Positions 8,889 through 16,017 of a stretch of 64,000 bases of DNA are shown in pieces. The stretch lies in the NCBI GenBank assembly GCA_900546215.1, contig URCD01000001.1, positions 1 through 64,000 of the forward strand, read 5' to 3'. This DNA comes from an uncultured Eubacteriales bacterium (GTDB taxonomy: Bacteria > Bacillota > Clostridia > Lachnospirales > Anaerotignaceae). The position numbers were made by a program, and so were the translations under genes. The stretch's first letter is position 1; each line of letters begins with the position of its first letter. The notes under the pieces are model-generated. The model was not told the DNA's origin. It ran no database searches and saw only the letters and a list, made by a program, of their open reading frames with translations.

Positions 8889-9010
8889 TAACTTTAGCAC
8901 TTACATCTGCTAAAGCGATAAATTCAAATGAATAAATAAATGCCCCTTTATTTATTTCATTAAAACCTTTTATTTCTTAAGGCCTTCCGAATCCCAACGG
9001 AAGGCCGTTT
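8889..9010 (+). ncRNA. Candidate small RNA, about 120 bases, three hairpins
   Basis: The expected start lies just after the preceding promoter. Three stems follow: TTTAGCA/TGCTAAA (8893-8914), AATGAATAAATAAA against TTTATTTATTTCATT with one bulge (8927-8961), and the terminator-like GGCCTTCCG/CGGAAGGCC (8981-9006). I do not recognise the family. The last hairpin could also end the convergent DUF3343 gene, so the promoter-to-hairpin arrangement is suggestive rather than proven. Confidence 0.5.
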
Positions 9011-9014
9011 ATGT

Positions 9015-9260
9015 TTATATTGGGCTGGGTTCTCCGTTTAAAACCCTGTAAAGGGCACAATCCAGCGTATTGGCCGAGAGAATGGCCTTCAGCTTTTCAA
9101 AATCCTTATCCTCTATTCTAAGCGATATGCCGCAGGAGGCGGTGATTTTCCTAAGCGTGGGCATTATTGTGACCTCTAACTGCGCTGACAGCAGTTTTTC
9201 CGCTGAAACTGCAGCATGTGTGGAGTTGAAGGCAAGGAGATAATATTCGTCGTTTCGCAT
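9015..9260 (-). CDS. DUF3343 protein (putative Se/S carrier-like)
   Basis: 81 residues, fitting the small DUF3343 family: YYLLAFNSTHAAVSAEKLL at the start, a central IMPTLRKITASCGISLRI with the conserved PTPR-like and SCG segment, and a C-terminal helix. The single Cys in CGIS is the likely functional residue. Family members are often encoded beside yedF and other selenium-trait genes and are suspected to carry reduced selenium or sulfur. Here the gene is divergent from yedF with 92 bases between. Confidence 0.8.
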   Translation of the reverse strand: MRNDEYYLLAFNSTHAAVSAEKLLSAQLEVTIMPTLRKITASCGISLRIEDKDFEKLKAILSANTLDCALYRVLNGEPSPI

Positions 9261-9289
9261 AAAAACACCTCACTGCCATTATAATTTTT

Positions 9290-9318
9290 TTGACAGAGGA
9301 GCGCAATAAGGATATACT
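9290..9318 (+). promoter_or_regulatory. yedF promoter
   Basis: TTGACA (9290-9295), 17-base spacer, TATACT (9313-9318), 35 bases before the yedF start. Confidence 0.75.
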
Positions 9319-9352
9319 TTAAAAAAATACTTTTACAGGAAAGGGTGATTTT

Positions 9353-9937
9353 ATGCCTAAGTTTATAGATGCCAGAGGAAAGGCCTGCCCGATGCCGGTG
9401 GTGCTGGCTAAAAGGGAAATTGACAGCGGGGAAATAAATATAACGGTTGCCGTTGATAATGAAATGGCTGTGGAGAACCTGAAAAGACTTGCCTCAAACA
9501 GCAATATAGAAGTACGCACAGAACAAATTGAGGATGGCTATAACGTAATATTTTCCAAGGGTGCTGAGACGGATATAATAAAAGAAAGCTCTCCTAAAAA
9601 AGGATATACTGTATTTTTCGGCAAGGATTACGTTGGTGAAGGGGATTATACCCTAGGGCACAGCCTTGCTAAAATGATGCTTTATACGCTGTCAGACAGC
9701 GATGACATACCTGAGAGCGTAATATTTATGAACAGCGGAGTTAAGCTGCCTACAAGCGATAAGCTGGACATAATAAAGAGTATAAGCACCCTTGAGGAAA
9801 AGGGGACAGAGGTTCTTGTATGCGGCACATGCTTAAACTTCTATGGCATAGCTGGAGAGCTGAAGGCCGGAACAATCAGTAATATGTACGAGATACTTGA
9901 AAAAATGAAAGGCGCAGAAAAGGTTATTACAGTCTGA
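9353..9937 (+). CDS. yedF: YedF, sulfurtransferase-like selenium metabolism protein
   Basis: 194 residues in two domains. Residues ~1-72 form a TusA-like domain with the CP motif FIDARGKACPMPVVLAK, whose Cys would carry persulfide or selenide. Residues ~80-190 are DsrE-like, with FMNSGVKLP and a CGTCLNFYG pair of cysteines. This two-domain form follows the distribution of selenium-using genomes. It is expected to act in cytoplasmic selenium delivery together with SelD, YqeB and YqeC, encoded 40 kb away in this window, and DUF3343 next door. Own promoter and ribosome site (AGGAAAGGG). Confidence 0.9.
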   Translation: MPKFIDARGKACPMPVVLAKREIDSGEINITVAVDNEMAVENLKRLASNSNIEVRTEQIEDGYNVIFSKGAETDIIKESSPKKGYTVFFGKDYVGEGDYTLGHSLAKMMLYTLSDSDDIPESVIFMNSGVKLPTSDKLDIIKSISTLEEKGTEVLVCGTCLNFYGIAGELKAGTISNMYEILEKMKGAEKVITV

Positions 9938-10000
9938 AGAGTTTCGGCGGGCGTACTGCCGTATCCGCATTAATACTGGATAACAGGGATATAAAGACGT

Positions 10001-10033
10001 AAAAAACCCCGTCTCTGTTTTAAGAGACGGGGT
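10001..10033 (-). terminator. Terminator of the metal-efflux operon
   Basis: 11-bp stem ACCCCGTCTCT / AGAGACGGGGT, followed on the minus strand by TTTTTT. It ends transcripts from the P-type ATPase gene and may also serve yedF from the other side. Confidence 0.85.
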
Positions 10034-10040
10034 ACAGGGC

Positions 10041-11879
10041 TTATTTTATTTTCATGGCTCTTGTGGCGTTTATTATAGCAATTACGGATACTCCTACATC
10101 AGCGAATACCGCTTCCCACATATTTGACATGCCGGCGGCGCTTAGTATCAGCACAAATATTTTAACAGCAAGGGCAAAGGTTATATTCTGTCTTACTATA
10201 GCCTTTGTCTTTTTTGCTATTTTAAGCGCTAAGGATATTTTAGAGGGCTTATCGTCCATAAGCACTATGTCGGCGGCCTCAATGGCGGCGTCTGAGCCTA
10301 GCGCTCCCATTGCAATTCCAATGTCAGCGCGGGAGAGAGAGGGCGCGTCATTTATTCCGTCGCCTACAAAAATAGTGGCGCCTCCGCTGCTTTTTATTAT
10401 ATCCTCAAGCCTGCTTACCTTGTCGGCCGGAAGAAGCTCGGCATATACGGTGTCTATTCCAAGCTCTCCGGCAATTTTATCCGCTACGGTCTTTTTGTCA
10501 CCGGAAAGTATAACGGTGTTTTCAATGCCGGAGGCCTTAAGAGAAGCAATGGCCTCCTTGGAATCGTCCTTAATTTTATCTGCTATTACTATATATCCTG
10601 TGTATTCTCCATTTACGGCAGTATGGATAATAGTGCCGTAGCCGCTATAATCCTCATATTTACAGCCAATCTGCTTCATCAGCTTTTCATTTCCGGCGCA
10701 TACCGTTTTTCCATCGACAACAGCCTTTACTCCGTATCCGGAGATTTCCTCTGTATCCGTTACCCTTCCTGTATTCAGATCAGCTTTACATTCATTTCTG
10801 ATTGAAAGTGATATAGGGTGGTCGGAGAAGCTTTCCGCAAGCGCGGTTATTTCTATAAGCTCATCCCTTGACATTCCCTCAGGATGTACGTCTGTGACAA
10901 AGAAGGAGCCTTTTGTAAGCGTACCGGTTTTGTCAAATACGACTGTTTTAGCGTTAGCTATGGCCTCAAGATAATTTGAGCCTTTAATAAGTATGCCATG
11001 CTTAGACGCTCCGCCTATACCGCTGAAATATGAAAGCGGTACGGAAATTACAAGGGCGCAGGGGCAGGAAACAACAAGAAAGTTAAGAGCCCTTGTTATC
11101 CAGTCCCTAAATTCACCGCCGAATAAAATAGGCGGAACAAACGCCAGTATTACAGCCGATATAACGACTATAGGGGTGTAGTAGCGCGCGAATTTTGTAA
11201 TAAAGCTTTCTGTGTGGGCTTTATTATCTGCTGAATTTTCAACAAGCTCCAGAATTTTCGATACGGTGGAGTCCGAATACTCCTTTGTTACCTTTACCTT
11301 TAAGAGGCCGTTCATGTTTATACAGCCGCTTATGATACTGTCGCCTGCGGCCACGTCCATAGGAAGAGACTCGCCTGTAAGGGCGGTTGTGTTCAGGCTT
11401 GATGTTCCATCGGTTATAATGCCGTCCAGAGGAACCTTTTCGCCTGGCTTTACCACTATAATGTCTCCGACAGCGGCTTCCTCTGGGTCTATCTGTTCGA
11501 TTTTGCCATTGCGTTCTATATTAACGTATTCAGGGCATATATCCATCAGTGAGGAAATGGAGTCTCTGCTTCGTCCTACAGCTATGGACTCAAACAGGTC
11601 TCCGACCTGATAAAATAGCATTACAAAAACGGCCTCGGGATAATCACCGATACACAGAGCTCCTATTGTGGCCAGACACATCAGAAAGTTCTCATCGAAT
11701 ACCTGCCCGTGGGATATGTTTACAGCGGCCTTTTTTAAAACCGGAAGCCCCACGATCAGATACGGTATTAAAAATAATGCAAACTTTAGTATTCCATTAA
11801 GTCCCATCAGTGCAAATACAATAAGCAGTACGGCGCTGATAATTATTCTGTATAATGCATGCTTTTGTTTATCTGTCAT
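10041..11879 (-). CDS. P1B-type metal-translocating ATPase (Zn/Cd type), lacking its own HMA domain
   Basis: 612 residues with all P1B landmarks in order: TGES actuator motif near residue 168, CPCALVIS metal-site helix near 271, DKTGTLTKG phosphorylation site near 317, SDHPIS near 355, GDGINDAP near 508, then two C-terminal membrane helices. The CPC form with a zinc-sensing ArsR upstream points to Zn(II)/Cd(II)/Pb(II) export across the cytoplasmic membrane. Most relatives begin with a CxxC HMA domain; here that domain is the separate gene 9 bases upstream. Confidence 0.93.
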   Translation of the reverse strand: MTDKQKHALYRIIISAVLLIVFALMGLNGILKFALFLIPYLIVGLPVLKKAAVNISHGQVFDENFLMCLATIGALCIGDYPEAVFVMLFYQVGDLFESIAVGRSRDSISSLMDICPEYVNIERNGKIEQIDPEEAAVGDIIVVKPGEKVPLDGIITDGTSSLNTTALTGESLPMDVAAGDSIISGCINMNGLLKVKVTKEYSDSTVSKILELVENSADNKAHTESFITKFARYYTPIVVISAVILAFVPPILFGGEFRDWITRALNFLVVSCPCALVISVPLSYFSGIGGASKHGILIKGSNYLEAIANAKTVVFDKTGTLTKGSFFVTDVHPEGMSRDELIEITALAESFSDHPISLSIRNECKADLNTGRVTDTEEISGYGVKAVVDGKTVCAGNEKLMKQIGCKYEDYSGYGTIIHTAVNGEYTGYIVIADKIKDDSKEAIASLKASGIENTVILSGDKKTVADKIAGELGIDTVYAELLPADKVSRLEDIIKSSGGATIFVGDGINDAPSLSRADIGIAMGALGSDAAIEAADIVLMDDKPSKISLALKIAKKTKAIVRQNITFALAVKIFVLILSAAGMSNMWEAVFADVGVSVIAIINATRAMKIK

Positions 11880-11888
11880 GTGCTCACC

Positions 11889-12110
11889 TTACTTTATTAT
11901 AATTTTGCAGTCCGGCTCAACTTTTGCCACTGCTGATATGGCTTCGCTGAGAATGCTGTCAAATTTTTCGTCGTCGGCGTCGAGTGTAAGCTTCTGTGTC
12001 ATAAAGCTTACCGTAGCCTTGTTTACTCCGTCGATTTTGTTGATTGCAGCCTCCATTTTTGCGGCGCAGTTAGCGCAGTCAAGGTCATTGAGCTTGTATG
12101 ATTTTTTCAT
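11889..12110 (-). CDS. Stand-alone heavy-metal-associated (HMA) domain protein
   Basis: 73 residues from the ATG at 12110, behind GGAGGAATT. A single ferredoxin-like HMA domain with the metal-binding DCANCAAKM near residue 10 and GVNKATVSF. It probably passes metal to the ATPase encoded 9 bases downstream or regulates it, as the fused N-terminal domain does in relatives. It sits between the ArsR regulator and the ATPase in one operon. Confidence 0.9.
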   Translation of the reverse strand: MKKSYKLNDLDCANCAAKMEAAINKIDGVNKATVSFMTQKLTLDADDEKFDSILSEAISAVAKVEPDCKIIIK

Positions 12111-12123
12111 AATTAATTCCTCC

Positions 12124-12480
12124 TCATTCACATATATGGTCCATGCCGTTTCCAAGAATTGTCCTTACGTGGTCGTCGGCCAGAGAGTAAAATACTGTTT
12201 TCCCTTCACGCCTGAATTTTACAAGCTGGGCCTGTTTTAAAATTCTAAGCTGGTGGGATATGGCGGACATACTCATATTTAAAAGCTGTGATATATCAAA
12301 TACGCACATTTCGGACTCAAAAAGCACATAAAGAATTTTAATCCTTGTGCTGTCTCCAAAAATTTTAAATAACTCCGCCAGGTCATAAAGTATTTCTTCC
12401 TCCGGCATTGTCTCGTTCACCTTATCTATCACATCGCTGTGGACATGCATAAATTCGGTACCGGTATTTTCTTCATTCAC
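12124..12480 (-). CDS. ArsR/SmtB family zinc-sensing repressor
   Basis: 118 residues, winged helix with the recognition region LLNMSMSAISHQLRILKQA. The C-terminal helix carries DDHVRTILGNGMDHICE, which fits exactly the DxH-x10-HxxE zinc ligand pattern of the alpha-5 site in SmtB and CzrA. The alpha-3N region has one Cys (EMCVFD) rather than CadC's set. It should release DNA on zinc binding. The start is the GTG at 12480, about ten bases after AAGGAG; the ATG closer to that site opens a 5-codon frame only. Confidence 0.92.
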   Translation of the reverse strand: MNEENTGTEFMHVHSDVIDKVNETMPEEEILYDLAELFKIFGDSTRIKILYVLFESEMCVFDISQLLNMSMSAISHQLRILKQAQLVKFRREGKTVFYSLADDHVRTILGNGMDHICE

Positions 12481-12498
12481 GTTTGCTCATCTCCTTAA

Positions 12499-12554
12499 TT
12501 GAACAATTGTTCAAGTGATGATGTTATTATATGATATGAATGAGGATAATGCAA
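12499..12554 (-). promoter_or_regulatory. Promoter and ArsR operator of the metal-efflux operon
   Basis: On the minus strand TTGCAT (12549-12554), 17 bases, TATAAT (12526-12531). Just downstream of the -10 is a perfect palindrome TTGAACAATTGTTCAA (12499-12514), which has the TGAACA-N-TGTTCA look of SmtB/CzrA/CadC operators. Repressor binding there would block transcription start. Confidence 0.88.
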
Positions 12555-12562
12555 CCCCTTTT

Positions 12563-13447
12563 TTAATTTTTTTCAAATTTTTTAATTAGGTCAACCATTG
12601 CCTGCATTTGCGGTGTAACCCATTTGTTTTTATGATATAAAAGCTGCCTCCATACCCCTATGGGTTTTTCGTGAACCTTTACCTTTACAAGGGTTCCGGC
12701 CTCAAGGCTCTCCTTAACCGCATAGATTGGAAGAAAAGAAACTCCTACGCCTCTTTCGACAAGCGTTTTAATTGTGTTTACGTTTCCAAGCTCCAAAAAC
12801 GGACGTATTTCCAGAGATTTTGAGGCCATTAGCTCATCCAGGTGCTTTCTGTAGCTCATATCCTTTTCGGTCAGAAGAAAATCAAAGCCTGCTGTTTCCT
12901 CCAGCGTAAACTCGCCTTTAGCGGCGGGATGTGATGGGGAGGCGACAAAACACACTTCCTCTTCCTTTTCTAATGCTGAAATAAGGTCGGAGGAATATAT
13001 TTTCCTGTCCAGAGTGTATACCATATCAGTTTCATTGTGGCGAAGCATATAAAATATATCATCGGTGCCGCCTGTCATTATACAGAGTTCCACCTTGGGA
13101 TATTTTTTATGATAAATTTCCAGTATATCTGGGAAAAAAGAAAAACAGAGGGATTCCGCCATAGCTATCCTAAGCTCTCCGCTTTCATCGGGAAGCCTTT
13201 TCATTGCTGACTTGGCGTCCTCCGCGGTTCTGAGCAGTTTTTGCGCATAGTTTATAAATTCACTGCCAGAGGCTGTAAGCCTTACTGTTTTATGTATTCG
13301 TTCAAAAAGCAAAGTGTCAAATTCCTGCTCAAGCTGCTGTATTTGAGTTGTGACTGTAGACTGGGAATATCCCAGAATATCCGCGGCCTTTGAAAAGCTG
13401 CACTGCTCCGCGGCGCATAAAAATGTTCTTACATTTCTCAATTCCAT
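12563..13447 (-). CDS. LysR family transcriptional regulator
   Basis: 294 residues from the third ATG of a closely spaced set; the start at 13447 (MELRNVRTFLCAAEQCSFSKAAD) has GGAGG at 8-base spacing. N-terminal winged helix with SQSTVTTQIQQLEQEF, then a substrate-binding-like effector domain to the end. It lies divergent from the NSS transporter gene with about 180 bases between, so that gene is the obvious candidate target. Effector unknown. Confidence 0.88.
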   Translation of the reverse strand: MELRNVRTFLCAAEQCSFSKAADILGYSQSTVTTQIQQLEQEFDTLLFERIHKTVRLTASGSEFINYAQKLLRTAEDAKSAMKRLPDESGELRIAMAESLCFSFFPDILEIYHKKYPKVELCIMTGGTDDIFYMLRHNETDMVYTLDRKIYSSDLISALEKEEEVCFVASPSHPAAKGEFTLEETAGFDFLLTEKDMSYRKHLDELMASKSLEIRPFLELGNVNTIKTLVERGVGVSFLPIYAVKESLEAGTLVKVKVHEKPIGVWRQLLYHKNKWVTPQMQAMVDLIKKFEKN

Positions 13448-13625
13448 ATCCATATCCTCCATGTATCGAAAAAATTGAACTATATCATAGAAATTATCGG
13501 TTTTACAAATCTTTACCAAAAGTATATAATTAAAACTAAGGTTAGTCAACCTATTATGAAGGCCGTGTCAGGCAGGGGCAATGCCTGTACGTAAAGGGCC
13601 TTGGCAGGAAATAAAAGGAGGAGTT

Positions 13626-14966
13626 ATGAAGAATAAGGAAAATACCAATTCCACACACCAAAATGGTGGTTTTGGCACTGGGCTTGGCTTTGTGCTGGCA
13701 TGTGTAGGCTCAGCAGTAGGCATGGGTAATATTTGGATGTTCCCGTACCGCGTGGGGCAGTATGGCGGCGGAGCGTTTCTTGTGCCATACTTTTTATTTA
13801 TAGCGCTGTTCGGGCTTGTAGGGCTTTCCGCAGAGTTTGCTATAGGAAGAAGGGCGAAAACAGGAACGCTTGGAGCGTATGAATACTGCTGGAATAAAAT
13901 AGGCAAAGGAAAACTTGGATACATCCTTGGCTGGATACCTCTTATGGGTTCACTTGGAATAGCTATAGGCTATTCTGTAATTGTAGGATGGGTTCTCAGG
14001 TCTTTGGCAGGCTCTGTAACAGGAGCAATACTTACAGAGGATGCGGCTTCTTATTTTGCCCAGGCCACTGGAAACTTCGGAAGTATTCCTTGGCATGCAA
14101 TTGTCGTTATACTTGCCGCAGTCATACTTATGTTTGGCGCGACAAAAGGAATTGAAAAGATAAATAAGGTACTTATGCCGGCATTTTTTATACTTTTTGC
14201 CGTTCTTGCCGTTAGGGTGGCATTTCTGCCCGGAGCTGCAGAGGGGTATAAGTTCTTATTTGTACCCGACTGGAGTCAGCTTTTAAATGTGGATACATGG
14301 GTAATGGCTATGGGACAGGCATTTTTCTCCCTTTCAATAACCGGTTCAGGTATGATCGTGTATGGAACCTATCTTGGCAAGGGTGAGGATATACCTAAGG
14401 CGTCTGTACGTACCGCTGTTTTTGATACAATAGCTGCTATGCTTGCAGCGCTGGCTATAATGCCCGCTGTATTTGCCTTTGGAATAGAACCGAATGCTGG
14501 CCCTCCGCTTATGTTTATAACTATTCCCAATATATTCAGGCAAATGCCGATGGGGCAGCTGTTTGCGGTAGTATTTTTCATATCGGTTGTATTTGCGGGA
14601 ATAACAAGCCTAATAAATATGTTTGAGGCCGTAAGCGAGTCGTGGCAGACAAGGTTTAAGCTTCCCAGAAAGGCAGCAGTTGCACTTTGCGCGGGTATAG
14701 CTTTCCTGGTAGGGCTGTTTCTGGAGGCTGAACCAAAGGTCGGCAGCTGGATGGACTTTATAACAATAATAGTGGTTCCCTTTGGAGCGGTGCTTGGAGC
14801 GGTTTCCATTTACTACATACTTGGTTATGACGAGATTAGAGACGAGCTGGAAACAGGCAGACAGAAGCCGCTTGGCAGGTGCTTTAAGCCCTTGGCAAAG
14901 TACGTTTACGTTCCTTTAGCGGCAGTTGTATTTGTACTTGGAATTATATACGGCGGAATAGGATAA
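13626..14966 (+). CDS. Sodium-dependent NSS (neurotransmitter:sodium symporter) family transporter
   Basis: 446 residues from the ATG at 13626 (AAAGGAGGAGTT before it). TM1 has the family signature GFVLACVGSAVGMGNIWMFPY, with the unwound substrate and sodium site, followed by GGGAFLVPYF. About eleven hydrophobic segments are visible, typical of bacterial NSS members of the LeuT/MetP kind. Probably takes up an amino acid with sodium. Flanked by a divergent LysR gene and a convergent small membrane protein gene. Confidence 0.92.
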   Translation: MKNKENTNSTHQNGGFGTGLGFVLACVGSAVGMGNIWMFPYRVGQYGGGAFLVPYFLFIALFGLVGLSAEFAIGRRAKTGTLGAYEYCWNKIGKGKLGYILGWIPLMGSLGIAIGYSVIVGWVLRSLAGSVTGAILTEDAASYFAQATGNFGSIPWHAIVVILAAVILMFGATKGIEKINKVLMPAFFILFAVLAVRVAFLPGAAEGYKFLFVPDWSQLLNVDTWVMAMGQAFFSLSITGSGMIVYGTYLGKGEDIPKASVRTAVFDTIAAMLAALAIMPAVFAFGIEPNAGPPLMFITIPNIFRQMPMGQLFAVVFFISVVFAGITSLINMFEAVSESWQTRFKLPRKAAVALCAGIAFLVGLFLEAEPKVGSWMDFITIIVVPFGAVLGAVSIYYILGYDEIRDELETGRQKPLGRCFKPLAKYVYVPLAAVVFVLGIIYGGIG

Positions 14967-15134
14967 GACCCCGACCGCCGCCTGAGGCGGAAGCAGAGAG
15001 GGGTCTTATCTGAGAGCTGCTAAGTAATGCGAACGGCAGTGAGCAGAACGAGACAGGCGAACAGAGGAGGAGAAAGACCACAAGAAAGCCTGAGGCGGAA
15101 GCAGGGCCAAACGGGTAAAACCGTTTGGCCTTTT
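14962..15134 (+). repeat. Inverted and direct repeats ending in a terminator
   Basis: The NSS stop is followed by a long hairpin, GATAAGACCCC (14962-14972) / GGGGTCTTATC (15000-15010), enclosing a smaller CCGCC-TGA-GGCGG stem. The 17-base GCCTGAGGCGGAAGCAG occurs at 14980-14996 and again at 15088-15104. The stretch ends in GGCCAAACGG/CCGTTTGGCC (15105-15130) with TTTTA, a likely terminator. No reading frame. Confidence 0.7.
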
Positions 15135-15135
15135 A

Positions 15136-15264
15136 TCAGTTCTTATCTTTTTTATCGTTTTTTATTATACCAGGAACAAACCAGCTTATTGCCTTGATAA
15201 TGACGACAGTTCCAAAAAGAGCACAAACCATAATCACAGGCACCATAACAATTTTAATTATCAT
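15136..15264 (-). CDS. Small single-span membrane protein, 42 residues
   Basis: ATG at 15264 behind AGGAG at 8-base spacing; stop at 15136. The product begins MIIKIVMVPVIMVCALFGTV, continues VIIKAISWFVPGII and ends in a lysine/aspartate tail KNDKKDKN. One hydrophobic span with a charged cytoplasmic tail is the clear prediction. It is convergent with the NSS transporter. Small subunits such as MetS are known for some NSS transporters, but this sequence is not recognisably MetS, so a partnership is only a guess. Divergent from the TetR gene. Confidence 0.65.
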   Translation of the reverse strand: MIIKIVMVPVIMVCALFGTVVIIKAISWFVPGIIKNDKKDKN

Positions 15265-15285
15265 AATATCACTCCTATTCAACAA

Positions 15286-15319
15286 TAAGTAAATTAATAA
15301 ACATATGTTGTTTTACTTA
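15286..15319. promoter_or_regulatory. Candidate TetR operator upstream of the small membrane protein
   Basis: Perfect 8-bp inverted repeat TAAGTAAA (15286-15293) / TTTACTTA (15312-15319) with an inner palindrome AACATATGTT (15300-15309). It lies between a TATAAT on the minus strand (about 15330) and the small membrane gene start, in the intergenic region shared with the divergent TetR gene. Confidence 0.5.
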
Positions 15320-15428
15320 CACTAATGTATTATAATATTTAAAAAAGTTCAATCGTCAATATTTTTCACAGTGATAGATAACGAACAAATTTAAAGATTA
15401 TGCTAATTAACTTACACAGAGGGATAAA

Positions 15429-15986
15429 ATGAAAACGGACGCGCGCGTAAGATATACAAAGATGATAATTAAGAAAAGCTTCATAAGCCTGCTCAAGGAA
15501 AGGCCGATTAATAAAATAACTGTTAAGGCTATATGCGAAATGTCTGAAATCAACAGAGCGACATTTTATAAATATTATAATGACCCATTTGACCTGATGG
15601 AAAAAATTGAAGAAGAAATGCTGGAGGAGCTTGAGTTTTTGACAGAACAGCCTAAGGAGGATAATTTGGCGGACAGCTTTATACTTATTCTTAAGAGGAT
15701 TAGGCAGAATGAAGAACTATATCAATCGATTGTTTCTGAAAACGGCGACTGCGAGTTTGCGGAAAGAATTTTTGACATATTTTACAAACGGACTGAAGTA
15801 AGCATGGACACGGAGTTTTCTCATATGACCGGTACGCAGCGCGAGTGGCTTTATTATTATATGGCAAAAGGATGCAGCGGAGTTCTAGGAAGATGGATTA
15901 AAAATGACATGAGAGAGTCGGAGGCCGAGGTGGCGGTGTTCATAAGCAGACTTGTGAATTCTATAAATAAGGAATTTAAAAAGTAA
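15429..15986 (+). CDS. TetR/AcrR family transcriptional regulator
   Basis: 185 residues. The N-terminal DNA-binding domain (~1-60) is clear: TKMIIKKSFISLLKERPINKITVKAIC, then EINRATFYKYYNDPFDLM. The rest is a helical ligand or dimerisation domain with no recognisable ligand signature. Divergent from the 42-residue membrane protein gene, with a candidate operator in between, so control of that gene and of itself is likely. Ribosome site GAGGG. Confidence 0.9.
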   Translation: MKTDARVRYTKMIIKKSFISLLKERPINKITVKAICEMSEINRATFYKYYNDPFDLMEKIEEEMLEELEFLTEQPKEDNLADSFILILKRIRQNEELYQSIVSENGDCEFAERIFDIFYKRTEVSMDTEFSHMTGTQREWLYYYMAKGCSGVLGRWIKNDMRESEAEVAVFISRLVNSINKEFKK

Positions 15987-16013
15987 CAGCCCTACGCTTT
16001 AAGCGTAAGGCTG
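15986..16013. terminator. Bidirectional terminator between tetR and the xdhD-like gene
   Basis: ACAGCC-CTACGCTT / AAGCGTA-AGGCTGT stem between the convergent tetR and xdhD-like genes; moderately T-rich on the plus side. Confidence 0.75.
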
Positions 16014-16017
16014 TTTA

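Noticed and set aside
9296..9317. GCGCAATAAGGATATA before yedF resembles GCGCAATGAGGATATA at 24431-24446
   Set aside because: A 15-of-16 match is expected many times by chance in 64 kb, and at the second site a promoter there would start on the ribosome site.
12541..12553. TGAGGATAATGCA in the arsR promoter is identical to bases 18667-18679 in the hydroxylase control region
   Set aside because: A 13-base match is common by chance at this scale, and the arsR copy lacks the CGTTAT partner arm of the ModE-like box.
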